Source of the DNA: Pseudomonadota bacterium
GTDB lineage: Bacteria > Bdellovibrionota > Bdellovibrionia > Bdellovibrionales > JACTMU01
Direction: 5' to 3'
DNA length: 64,000 bases
Assembly: GCA_014584465.1 (NCBI GenBank)
Contig: JACTMU010000109.1
Span: forward strand, 37,805 to 101,804
The notes beneath the pieces were generated by a model, which did not search any database, was not told the DNA's origin, and was given only the letters and a program-made list of their open reading frames with translations. Both the position numbers and the translations under genes were made by a program. This document shows, one piece after another, positions 1-7,654 of the stretch (position 1 is the first letter of the stretch; each line of letters begins with the position of its first letter).

Positions 1-1
1 C

Positions 2-175
2 GCTCCCCATGTTTCGGGCGTGGCCGCGTTGGCCTTGGGCTTCCGACCCAATCTTTCCTATCTGGATCTTAAGGATCTGTTGGTAAGGACGGTTCGACCT
101 ATTCCGTCACTCAAATCGGAGGTTGGATCGGGGGGCGTTGTGAATGCATACAACCTCCTTCGTGAAATCGAGTAG
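2..175 (+). CDS. Subtilisin-like serine protease (S8), C-terminal fragment cut by window edge
   Basis: The frame opening at base 2 reads APHVSGVAALALG and ends at a TAG at 173-175. In subtilases this motif directly follows the catalytic Ser (GTSMAAPHVSG), so the window starts just after the active-site serine. The remaining 57 residues contain SGGVVNAYN, which resembles the usual end of the S8 domain (GGRVNAYNAL). No further domain follows, so the protein ends with its catalytic domain. Catalytic Asp, His and Ser lie upstream of the window. Probably a secreted protease by family, but the signal peptide is not visible. Confidence 0.8.
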   Translation, partial: APHVSGVAALALGFRPNLSYLDLKDLLVRTVRPIPSLKSEVGSGGVVNAYNLLREIE

Positions 176-246
176 ACTCCTGCGTTCCAAAAGGTCAACC
201 CACAGCACTTGTCGGGCCTGGAGATTGCAATCCGGGCCCTTTTCGA

Positions 247-284
247 TATAGAAATCGGCAAAAATGGATTACCGGACAGCCCCT
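247..284. repeat. Right-end fragment of hairpin element family A
   Basis: These 38 bases match, with one base missing, the reverse complement of the left end of the complete element at 23719-23853 (TATAGAAATCGGCAAAAATG, then ATTACCGGACAGCCCCT). They end in CCCCTA, the same terminal TA seen in the other copies. The central core of the element is absent, so this is a solo end. A truncated gene starts five bases downstream. Confidence 0.8.
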
Positions 285-288
285 ACTC

Positions 289-786
289 ATGATGGGCCGA
301 AGTGGTCCTCATTCGGTGGTCTACGAGTCCGGAGCAATCAATCGTGCCATGAGCATGTCTGGGTACAGTTCCAATGGATCGATGGATCCTTACAACATAC
401 CTGTTGAACCTTGGGTTCTTGATGAATATCCTCTTGATTACGAACTTCCCATGTCTTGGGATAACCAGAGGCTAGCGAAGATCAATGACCTCTCCATCCA
501 AAGTCTTGGTTATCGAGTCCAGGCTCCGTTTCAAGCACGAAGCGAGAACGACTACATCTGCAACAACCTTAGCTACGTCCTAATCCATGGGACAAGAAAC
601 CCAACCACCAAACTTGTTGCAGGACAGATCGTTGTCGAAACCGAGGGTCTCAACCATACCCAAGTCGGCTTCCTCCACCTCCCCGCTGTTGACTTGAAGC
701 ACCCGCAGCTTGATGATTATCGTCAGGGGATCTTTGAATGGGCAAAGATCGTCATGCAAACAGTGAAGCATACTCTTGCCCCGTAA
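289..786 (+). pseudogene. 5'-truncated pyroglutamyl-peptidase I-like protein (peptidase C15)
   Basis: The 165 readable residues resemble the C-terminal two thirds of pyrrolidone-carboxylate peptidase, which removes N-terminal pyroglutamate. YICNNLSYVLIHG (Cys91) aligns with the family's catalytic-Cys motif (FVCNxLxYxLxH), and GFLHLP (His130) with the catalytic-His motif (GFIHxP). The start, GRSGPHSVVYESGAIN, looks like the mid-protein GQAGGRxxIxxERVAIN. About 75 N-terminal residues, including the region carrying the catalytic Glu, are therefore missing. The break lies at the hairpin-element fragment ending at 284, which suggests that insertion or recombination there removed the 5' part. A divergent functional short protein is possible but less likely. 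Confidence 0.55.
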
Positions 787-813
787 ACTCACTTTCAGCG
801 AAGACGGATCCAT

Positions 814-1869
814 ATGGCAACTTCGAAAAGACTTATCCTCTTTGACCATCCTACAACCGGATTTTCCAAAACCAAAACTTTCTTTAAAGTCTTAATCAAA
901 GAGGGTTTGTTGCATGGGTCTTGGCATTCACTTTTTCATTACCGACATCTTGGCGGTTCCATTGTCATTCCCAACAATCTCATTCAAGGGTTCAATGAGA
1001 TCAATGCAGAGTTTTCCACAAGCTTTTCCTTAAGATCTAAGTATGACGTTGCCTTTGTCTTAAAAAACACTCATGCATTGCAATGGGCGATTCAAGCAAA
1101 GAAGAGAGGACTCATTAAAAAACTTGTGGCCGGACCATTCATCTCCAATTTTCCAAGAGAGAACAAGAAAATTCTTCTCTCAAAGGAGATCGATGGGTTG
1201 CTCTTTCTCTGTGACTGGCATCGCAATCTTTTTCTAGACCATTGTCCTGCCGTGAGAGTTCGAGACTACATCTGGTTTTCGGGTCTAGACACAACCTTTT
1301 GGATGCCCTTGATTGAAGAAAAGAGATACGCACTCATCTACATCAAACGCCCTATTCCAACCGTTTTTCAGTTCGTGGTTTCATCCCTCGAAGAGCGTAA
1401 GATCCCTTATAAAGTCCTCACCTATGGCAACTACACTCCGCAGGAGTACAAATCTCTTCTCAACGGTGCAAGATTTACAATCTTCATTTCACCAAGCGAA
1501 ACTCAAGGTCTCAATATGTTTGAAAGCTGGAGCATGAATGTTCCATCCCTCCACTGGGAACAACATAGATTGGACTATTTTGGCACTTCGTTTGAAAAAG
1601 CCTCATCCTGCCCCTACCTATCCCCCCGATGTGGCCAAACATTTGAAAATAGGGAACAGTTTCAAGAACTCCTCGTTCTCATGGAAAATAACTACTTGAA
1701 CTACACCCCTAGGAGCTATGTCCTTGATCATTTCACTCTTCGCCATTCCGCAAAACGAATGATTCAAATCGGCGAAGATGTCCTCGATGAAAGAAAAGGA
1801 GAGAGCGAGCGAGACGAGTTGCGGCATTATGCGCCTTTTGAACTCTCTTCAACTGAACTTCAGATCTAG
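814..1869 (+). CDS. GT4-like glycosyltransferase
   Basis: This is a 351-residue protein with the layout of a GT-B glycosyltransferase. The C-terminal half holds SPSETQGLNMFESW with Glu229 and Glu237, matching the E-x7-E sugar-nucleotide site of family GT4, followed by a segment like the usual xPxVx strand. The N-terminal half lacks the common Gly-rich acceptor loop, so it is divergent. It probably adds a sugar to the surface polysaccharide made by the neighbouring locus. Its last 21 bases overlap the end of the convergent FkbM gene. Donor and acceptor cannot be told from sequence. Confidence 0.65.
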   Translation: MATSKRLILFDHPTTGFSKTKTFFKVLIKEGLLHGSWHSLFHYRHLGGSIVIPNNLIQGFNEINAEFSTSFSLRSKYDVAFVLKNTHALQWAIQAKKRGLIKKLVAGPFISNFPRENKKILLSKEIDGLLFLCDWHRNLFLDHCPAVRVRDYIWFSGLDTTFWMPLIEEKRYALIYIKRPIPTVFQFVVSSLEERKIPYKVLTYGNYTPQEYKSLLNGARFTIFISPSETQGLNMFESWSMNVPSLHWEQHRLDYFGTSFEKASSCPYLSPRCGQTFENREQFQELLVLMENNYLNYTPRSYVLDHFTLRHSAKRMIQIGEDVLDERKGESERDELRHYAPFELSSTELQI

Positions 1870-2802
1870 TGGTTCAACTGGCATGGACCAATGAGCAAGA
1901 ACATTTTTGTGACACTCTCTTTGAGAATCAAAACAGACGATCTCTTTCATCGTCGGCATTTCAAACAATCGATAACCCAGACGTGCAAGATACTCTAAAC
2001 AGTCACAAGCAGAACTTGATTGCCTTTTTAAAAGAGAATCGCTCAGTTCAAAGAAGATCATCGGGTGCCAGGTGCGGATCACCTCTTGAGCTCCTACAAA
2101 GACCTCCTTTTCGCATCCCTCGACGTCGACCTTTATGAGGTCTACCTTCGAAATGTTCCTTTCGTTCACAAATTGGTCCAACGTGGTCTGAGGCACCAAT
2201 GTCCCGATCTGACCTTTACTCAGATCTGGACAGAGGCGCACTTGACCGCTGTTGTTGTTGCTTGGGTTTTCCAGATTCACATTGTCACAGAAACTCCCAA
2301 CGGCAAATGGAACTGCGGTGACATTTGAAATGCAGTTCATGCCGATGTTCTTACACAACTTGGCGTAGCTCTCAGGATAAGGCTCAAAACAGTAGATATG
2401 GCCGCGAGGCCCGACGAGTTGAGAAAGATAGACCCCAGGAAATCCAAAATTGGACCCAACATCAAACACAGTTTGCTGATCACAAACGAGCCTGAAAAGA
2501 AGCTCAAAGTCTTGATCTCTTAAGTCAAAGTAGAGCACCCACTCCAACAGTTGACTCAGGTCCAGCTCCCACTTCAGACCGAACCTTCTGCAGGTTCTCA
2601 TCGTTTTTGCAGGAAACTGATAATGGTTAGGTAAAAACTTGCTAAAGAAACTATTGATCTCTTTTCGACTTGCCAAACGCAGGAGTTGGTTTTGAACGTA
2701 GGGATACCTCCACAATCTTTCCCTTAAGATATTGAAAACTTCTGTTTTATTCATCATATTGACCATTTCATCATCCAATCGACCCCCGAAGTGCTTTTCC
2801 AC
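1849..2802 (-). CDS. FkbM-family SAM-dependent methyltransferase
   Basis: 317 residues. The SAM-binding motif VFDVGSNFG sits at about 112-120, followed by CFEPYPESY (FkbM signature FEPxP) and VDLIKVDVEGCE at about 220-231, all diagnostic of the FkbM family. These enzymes O-methylate sugars, polyketides or glycan ends. The first 100 residues are not part of the methyltransferase fold. It starts six bases after the PqqD-like gene stops and is probably co-transcribed with it. A second FkbM gene closes the main polysaccharide operon at 20.4 kb, so methylation of the glycan is the likely role. Confidence 0.85.
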   Translation of the reverse strand: MEKHFGGRLDDEMVNMMNKTEVFNILRERLWRYPYVQNQLLRLASRKEINSFFSKFLPNHYQFPAKTMRTCRRFGLKWELDLSQLLEWVLYFDLRDQDFELLFRLVCDQQTVFDVGSNFGFPGVYLSQLVGPRGHIYCFEPYPESYAKLCKNIGMNCISNVTAVPFAVGSFCDNVNLENPSNNNSGQVRLCPDLSKGQIGTLVPQTTLDQFVNERNISKVDLIKVDVEGCEKEVFVGAQEVIRTWHPMIFFELSDSLLKRQSSSACDCLEYLARLGYRLFEMPTMKEIVCFDSQRECHKNVLAHWSMPVEPLDLKFS

Positions 2803-2808
2803 AAAAAT

Positions 2809-3081
2809 TCACAACCCGGACGCCACGTCGAATTTGCAACTTCCAAAAGGAGTTGACTCCAAAAAACTCTTTACGGATTGAAGTGCTCGATCAAAATCGA
2901 CCTCATAATCTTCTACGAGACGATGGGCCATCTGCTCTTCACTCAGATTTGAGATCATCTCCCAAATTGGAGTGGCCGTCTCATTTAAAGAGTAGTACAC
3001 ACCTGTTTTCAGATGAAGAGTGACTCCCTCATCTCCCAATCTCGAAAAGAGCACCTCTTCAGAATGGTTTTGACGCCTCAT
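2809..3081 (-). CDS. PqqD-like peptide-recognition protein (RRE fold)
   Basis: This 90-residue protein has the PqqD pattern: a beta-rich N-terminus (GVTLHLKTGVYYSLNETA, then IWEMI), a helix (SEEQMAHRLVEDYEVD) and a C-terminal helix. PqqD-family proteins bind leader peptides and present them to modifying enzymes in PQQ, lasso-peptide and other RiPP pathways. They also occur next to HPr-kinase-like and asparagine-synthase-like genes. Exactly such partners, though broken, lie divergently just upstream (3.1-3.8 kb). No obvious precursor-peptide gene was found nearby. It is cotranscribed with the FkbM gene downstream. Confidence 0.75.
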   Translation of the reverse strand: MRRQNHSEEVLFSRLGDEGVTLHLKTGVYYSLNETATPIWEMISNLSEEQMAHRLVEDYEVDFDRALQSVKSFLESTPFGSCKFDVASGL

Positions 3082-3118
3082 TTTAGACTTCCTTTATGAT
3101 GACTTTCTCAATACACTG

Positions 3119-3469
3119 ACCCAATGTGGCTGGTCTGGAATCTACTCCATTGGAAACGACAGCTCCCTCTCTCATTCAATCAGAAGGATCCAGTCTGTGT
3201 CCAGTAAGAATATCTATGAAGATGACTCCTCTTTGCTGCTTGGGATTGGAAGGCTTGATGGTCGATCTTGGAGTGATCTCTCCAAAGCCTACTTTCAACG
3301 TGGTCGCGCCCTCTTTTCTGATCTTCGTGGTGATTGGAGACTGGCCCTCTATGACAAGATTCAAAACTCTTTTTTTCTTCAGACCTCAAGACTTTCATCG
3401 TGGCCTCCACTACTTGAAACTCTTTCGAAGATCGAGAATCCAACTGCTCCCCCATGTACCACCACTTGA
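3119..3469 (+). pseudogene. Asparagine-synthase-like N-terminal fragment
   Basis: The plus frame from about 3119 to the stop at 3467-3469 reads SGIYSIGNDSSL near its start and then FSDLRGDWRLALYDK at about 3314-3358. This resembles the glutamine-amidotransferase half of asparagine synthases and lasso-peptide cyclases (LRGDFALALWDxxxxxLxLxRD). No good ATG start exists in this frame, the Cys2-Gly start is not preserved and the ATP-pyrophosphatase half is absent. I read it as the remnant of an asparagine-synthase-related gene, joined by deletion to the kinase fragment that follows in another frame. Confidence 0.45.
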
Positions 3470-3473
3470 AACC

Positions 3474-3794
3474 ATGAATCGATACACCAAGAAAGAGATC
3501 CTCCAAGTCCCTTTCACAAAGAGGGGATCAATGCCTCTCAGCAGTTTCTACTTTCTAAATCCCATAAACCATGGAAAGCGCACGCTTCGAGAACTTGATT
3601 CGAAAGAGTCTTTTTGGCGTCTTGTTCAGAGCACATTCAACCCCATTCCCAACCAACAAGATCGTCTTCGAAATCACTTTGCGGAAATCATGAAATTCTC
3701 AACTTCGATTCCGATGTTTGAACTCACCTATCCTCGAACCTACAAGGGCCTTTCTGAAACCTCTTTGCTCATTTTGGAGAATGAGTCACTGTAG
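3474..3794 (+). pseudogene. HPr-kinase-like C-terminal fragment
   Basis: 106 residues from ATG 3474: PLSSFYFLN, then LRELDSKESFWRLVQSTFN, then STSIPMFELTYPRTYKGL. This succession (PLxxIYFL, LSxxEAxxxLxxxTF, VPxxxLxYP) is the C-terminal end of the HPr-kinase/PEPCK-like family often linked to PqqD in RiPP clusters. The P-loop and catalytic Asp part are missing. The same frame is open upstream to 3126, but there it only shadows the asparagine-synthase-like reading. The final 55 bases overlap the convergent epimerase gene. It is likely non-functional. Confidence 0.45.
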
Positions 3795-4840
3795 GAGAAA
3801 GTTCTTGTGCCAAACCATTCAACGGTCAGAGCCAGCCCCTCACGCAAATCGTGACTCGGCACATAACCTAGCATCTCCTTAGCTTTGTCAATGTTGGCCT
3901 GAGAATGGGGAATGTCACCAGGTCTTGCTCTGCAGAAGATAGGTCTTAAGTCTTGAGTTCCCGCTTCTTGTCTCTGCTTCTTTAAGAGATCGCTCAACAT
4001 CTTGTAGAGATCCATGAGGGTTGTCCGCGCACCTACCGCAATGTTAAATAGTTCGCCGAAGGCTTGAGGGTTGGATGTTGTCCCTGCAAGAAGATTGGCC
4101 TGAACCACATTTCGTACATAACAGAAGTCTCGACTGGACATTCCATCGCCATAGATTGTTCCTCCTCTTCCCAAACTGATGTCGACCAGCCATCTCGGTA
4201 TGACAGCTGCGTAGGGGCTCTTGAAATCCTGTCGAGGACCAAAGACATTGAAATAGCGCAGACCGATCACCTCCATATTGTAGATCTTGTGAAAAATCCC
4301 CGCATATTCCTCACCAATCTGTTTTGTCAGAGCATAAGGGGAGAGCACCTCTCCACGCCGATCTTCAATCTTCGGAAGACTAGGGTCATTTCCATAGACA
4401 GAGCTCGAAGATGCATAGATGAAACGACGAACCCGATTCACTCGCGCTGCATTGAGCATATTCACAAATCCATTCACGTTGTGGTCATGAGTCGACCATG
4501 GATCTTGGATCGAACGAGGAACCGAACCCAACGCTGCTTGATGTAAGACGACGTCCACATCTCGTACAATTTGATCACAAAATGCAAACTCTCTGAGATC
4601 ACCCTCAAAAAATTCATATTGATGGGGTGAAATCGAACCGGCACCCTCGACCGCCTCCTTCAGATTGGAGGACCTACCCGTGATGAAATTGTCAACAGCG
4701 CGTACGTTCTGCCCCTCCTGAAGGAGAGATTCCACCAAATGACTTCCTATAAATCCGGCCGCACCCGTTACAAGCCATCTCCGAGGTGTTTTCCCTACGA
4801 TAGTTCCTAAAGACGCCAATGAACAATCCCCTCTTTCCAC
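3740..4840 (-). CDS. UDP-GlcNAc(A) 4-epimerase, WbpP/TviC type
   Basis: This SDR-fold epimerase has NAD motif GAAGFIGSH (26-34), catalytic Tyr169-x3-Lys173 in SPYALTK, and family-specific strings: HQAALGSVPRSIQDP (100-114), LRYFNVFGPRQD, SSRDFCYV. These match WbpP of Pseudomonas O6 and TviC of the Vi antigen pathway more closely than GalE. WbpP interconverts UDP-GlcNAc and UDP-GalNAc; TviC converts UDP-GlcNAcA to UDP-GalNAcA. It follows the dehydrogenase gene with a 34-base overlap, as expected for sequential steps. The first 20 residues precede the fold, so a later start is possible. Confidence 0.85.
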   Translation of the reverse strand: MERGDCSLASLGTIVGKTPRRWLVTGAAGFIGSHLVESLLQEGQNVRAVDNFITGRSSNLKEAVEGAGSISPHQYEFFEGDLREFAFCDQIVRDVDVVLHQAALGSVPRSIQDPWSTHDHNVNGFVNMLNAARVNRVRRFIYASSSSVYGNDPSLPKIEDRRGEVLSPYALTKQIGEEYAGIFHKIYNMEVIGLRYFNVFGPRQDFKSPYAAVIPRWLVDISLGRGGTIYGDGMSSRDFCYVRNVVQANLLAGTTSNPQAFGELFNIAVGARTTLMDLYKMLSDLLKKQRQEAGTQDLRPIFCRARPGDIPHSQANIDKAKEMLGYVPSHDLREGLALTVEWFGTRTFSYSDSFSKMSKEVSERPL

Positions 4841-6225
4841 ATCTCCTCTGCTGAGTAGATCCCCTTCACGTCCATCACAATGGGGGTTCCTATCGAAAGT
4901 CTTCTAAAGTCTCGCGGACTCAAAGATCTGTACTCCTCATGACGAACTGCCACAATCAACGCATGGGCAGAATCCATCCGATCGATTTCCACCAACTCAA
5001 TTCCATACTCATCTTTCACTTCAAGCAGATTGGCCCGAGAATCTGTCACCTGGACCCTAATCCCATAGTCCTCAAGTTCGCCAATGATATCCAAAACCTT
5101 AGAGTTTCGAATGTCCGGACAATTCTCTTTGAAAGTAATACCCAAAATGGACACAACGGCAGCGTTGAGAGTTACCCCCTTCTTAGCCAGTTTCTTGATC
5201 AACTCCTCAGCCACAAAAGCCCCCATTCCATCATTGACTCTCCTGCCAGCCAAGATGACTTGGGGCATGTAGCCAACCTCTTCCGCCTTGTGAGTTAGGT
5301 AATAGGGATCAATTCCAATGCAATGCCCGCCAACAAGACCAGGCCGAAAGTCAAGAAAGTTCCATTTTGTTCCAGCTGCCTCGAGCACATCGTGTGTTGA
5401 AATACCCAATCGATGAAAAATCAAACTCAACTCATTGATCAAAGCTACGTTCAGATCTCTTTGAGTGTTTTCAATCACCTTGGCTGCCTCAGCAACTTTG
5501 ATGGACTTTGCACGAAATACGCCGGCGTCTACAACCTCACCATAAACCTCTGCAATTCGGTCCAGCGCCTCAGCACTTTGTCCAGAAACCACCTTTTTGA
5601 TCTCGGTAAAACTGTGTGCTTTATCACCTGGATTGATTCTCTCAGGACTGTATCCCACAAGAAAATCAACTCCAGATCTCAAGCCAGAAATTTGTTCAAG
5701 CAACGGGATGCACTTCTCCTCAGTGAGCCCAGGATAAACTGTAGATTCATAGACGACCATATCTCCTACCTTGAGCACCGATCCAACTGTCTTTGTGGCA
5801 TGGGTCAAGGATTCCAGATTTGGATGTTTCATCTCATCAATAGGAGTCGGAACCGTCACAATGTGAAAGGTCGCCGCCTTAAGAAGCTCTGGATCAGATG
5901 TAAATTGAAGATTGGGTCTGCAAAGATCTTCTGATGAGACCTCGCCAGTTCGATCCACACACTTTAACAGCTCAGCGATGCGATCTGCTTTTATGTCATA
6001 ACCAATGGTTCGATACTTTCTTGAAAATCCAATGGCAACCGGAAGACCAACATATCCAAGACCTATTACGGAGATGACTTCACTTCGAATGGCTTTGTCG
6101 CGATTTCCTATCGATCGACTCACTTTCTTCTTTTCAACGATCTCACAATTTGCCAAAATAACCTCCGTGTCATCGACAATAAAAAAATCTTCGAACTTTC
6201 TCTTAGTTCTCTTTTTTCTGCTCAC
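4807..6225 (-). CDS. UDP-N-acetylhexosamine 6-dehydrogenase, TviB/WbpO type
   Basis: Nucleotide-sugar dehydrogenase with Rossmann motif GLGYVGLP (55-62), the YESTVYPG segment and the catalytic Cys301 in GGHCIGIDPYYL. YSPERINPGD and GITFKENCPDIRNSK match the TviB/WbpO branch, which oxidises UDP-GlcNAc or UDP-GalNAc to the uronic acid with two NAD+. About 48 residues precede the Rossmann fold; the family normally starts just before it. An in-frame GTG at 6123 would give a more usual length and would remove the overlap with the divergent reading frame at 6167. Paired with the WbpP-like gene downstream. Confidence 0.88.
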   Translation of the reverse strand: MSRKKRTKRKFEDFFIVDDTEVILANCEIVEKKKVSRSIGNRDKAIRSEVISVIGLGYVGLPVAIGFSRKYRTIGYDIKADRIAELLKCVDRTGEVSSEDLCRPNLQFTSDPELLKAATFHIVTVPTPIDEMKHPNLESLTHATKTVGSVLKVGDMVVYESTVYPGLTEEKCIPLLEQISGLRSGVDFLVGYSPERINPGDKAHSFTEIKKVVSGQSAEALDRIAEVYGEVVDAGVFRAKSIKVAEAAKVIENTQRDLNVALINELSLIFHRLGISTHDVLEAAGTKWNFLDFRPGLVGGHCIGIDPYYLTHKAEEVGYMPQVILAGRRVNDGMGAFVAEELIKKLAKKGVTLNAAVVSILGITFKENCPDIRNSKVLDIIGELEDYGIRVQVTDSRANLLEVKDEYGIELVEIDRMDSAHALIVAVRHEEYRSLSPRDFRRLSIGTPIVMDVKGIYSAEEMWKEGIVHWRL

Positions 6226-6775
6226 CCTTTCGCCGGTGCTCCTTGCCAGTCACACCCTAAAGTCTTACAGAATAATTCGAACTTCTCCACATGAGTTTGT
6301 ATCTGCTCTCCGCATAATGCCACGCTCACAACAATCTAACGGCGCTGCATCCAGCCGATTGGCTAGATTTTTTCGCATAAAACACCAAGTCGTCAGAGAA
6401 AAGAGCATCGAGTTCACACTTATTCCCCATGTCCCCCTCCTTTCCGACTATTTCAACTCGACTACGGAGCTGAGAATTCATCTCATAGAGGAGTCCCAAT
6501 TCAATCAAAACTTCGAGTTTAAAATGACCATCCATGCTGCCAACGGCAACGAAATTCATACAAAACTTTCTGTAGGCCCTCACCTTCAAGGGTCGATTCT
6601 CTACTTGGAACTCATTGACTCCACCTATTCGAACTGGATTTTGACAGCCTTTCACGAAGCTGGAAAGGCGATGGGATTCTACGCTGAAACCGTGGACGTT
6701 GCGGAGAAACTTGAACTACAGGACCGACAGACTCCAGAAACCCAAAAGAAAGAAGAGCATTTGAAACGCAATTAG
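6167..6775 (+). CDS. Hypothetical exported protein (divergent from dehydrogenase)
   Basis: No family recognised. From GTG 6167 the protein begins with a textbook Sec signal: lysines, then FLLVLFFLLTLSPVLL, then ASH. About 165 residues follow with alternating beta-type segments (ELRIHLIEESQF, FEFKMTIHAANG, SILYLELIDS) and a charged end. The GTG overlaps the first 59 bases of the long form of the minus-strand dehydrogenase, so either that start is wrong or this one is. ATG 6317 is the fallback start, without a signal. There is no clear SD. The 3' end overlaps the WecA-like gene by 60 bases. It fills an otherwise empty 490-base gap. Confidence 0.4.
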   Translation: MSSTIKKSSNFLLVLFFLLTLSPVLLASHTLKSYRIIRTSPHEFVSALRIMPRSQQSNGAASSRLARFFRIKHQVVREKSIEFTLIPHVPLLSDYFNSTTELRIHLIEESQFNQNFEFKMTIHAANGNEIHTKLSVGPHLQGSILYLELIDSTYSNWILTAFHEAGKAMGFYAETVDVAEKLELQDRQTPETQKKEEHLKRN

Positions 6776-7633
6776 CAGAAGTGTGGCCTGACTTGAGGAC
6801 AAACCAAATCGTATAAGTTGATGAGAGAGATGATTTTGATCCCCTATGTACAAGGGTCTCTTTTTGAACCAACGTATGACCACCACGAGCGTGGTGTCCA
6901 AGACAAATGGAAAGAAGAAAATCGTAAGCAACAGCAAGAACTTCAAAAGCCTCAGTTCATTCCATTGAAGGTACGATCTCAATAAAAACTCCACAGCGAT
7001 AACACCTGTCATATATCCGAGCAGCTGACTCCCCTGATCTCCCATAAAGATCTTGCCACTAAAGAAATTCCTAATGAAAAAGGCAAAAACTGCAGAAGCT
7101 ACAATGAATGGGAACAATACCTCCCCACTGGATCTCCAAGAGAGATACCCAAAACCCATCAAGAGAACCAAAGAGAGACCAGAGGCAAGACCATTGACAT
7201 TGTCCATGAGATTGAAAGAGTTCACCATTCCCCAGACAAAAAAGAAAATCGATGTATGAAGCAAAACAGATTCCAACCTCGAAAGAGGTTGGGGAACATC
7301 GACCCAAATGCAAAAGATCCCAATTGCCACAATCTGAAATAATACTTTTACAAGCACACTGTTTTGACGTCTGAGATCGTCGTAGACACCACCAGAAAAG
7401 ACAATTGCTGCTCCTACGAGCTCCGCCCACCTCCAGTTCACTTTAAAGTAGAAAATAGAGGCAACCACAGCAATGGCCACGGCAAATGCTGCACCCCCAC
7501 ATCTTGGAATACAAACCGTCTGCATCTTTCGACCACCAGGTCGATCCACAAACCCAAATCTCAGTCCAGCCCCTTCAAGAAAAAGAACCAAAAAAAAGGT
7601 TATTGAGAATGTCATGAGAAGTATTTGAAACAT
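6716..7633 (-). CDS. WecA/MraY-type polyprenyl-phosphate sugar-1-phosphate transferase
   Basis: This polytopic membrane enzyme (305 residues, about 10 hydrophobic segments) transfers a HexNAc-1-phosphate from UDP to undecaprenyl phosphate, the first step of Wzx/Wzy polysaccharide assembly. Family landmarks are present: GGVYDDL (Asp85-Asp86), NLMDNVNGLA (141-150), FMGDQGSQLLGY with the catalytic MGDxGS (197-202), and a His-containing substrate loop GDQNHLSHQ (264-272) in place of the usual DRxHxHH. It lies between two nucleotide-sugar genes on the same strand and is probably the initiating transferase of this locus. Confidence 0.88.
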   Translation of the reverse strand: MFQILLMTFSITFFLVLFLEGAGLRFGFVDRPGGRKMQTVCIPRCGGAAFAVAIAVVASIFYFKVNWRWAELVGAAIVFSGGVYDDLRRQNSVLVKVLFQIVAIGIFCIWVDVPQPLSRLESVLLHTSIFFFVWGMVNSFNLMDNVNGLASGLSLVLLMGFGYLSWRSSGEVLFPFIVASAVFAFFIRNFFSGKIFMGDQGSQLLGYMTGVIAVEFLLRSYLQWNELRLLKFLLLLTIFFFPFVLDTTLVVVIRWFKKRPLYIGDQNHLSHQLIRFGLSSSQATLLLIAFQMLFFLLGFWSLSVL

Positions 7634-7654
7634 TGCATCTCTTAAACACGGATC

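Noticed and set aside
6326-6655. Minus-strand 109-residue frame
   Set aside because: No SD or motif; the plus reading shows a signal peptide and beta-type periodicity, so the latter is preferred.
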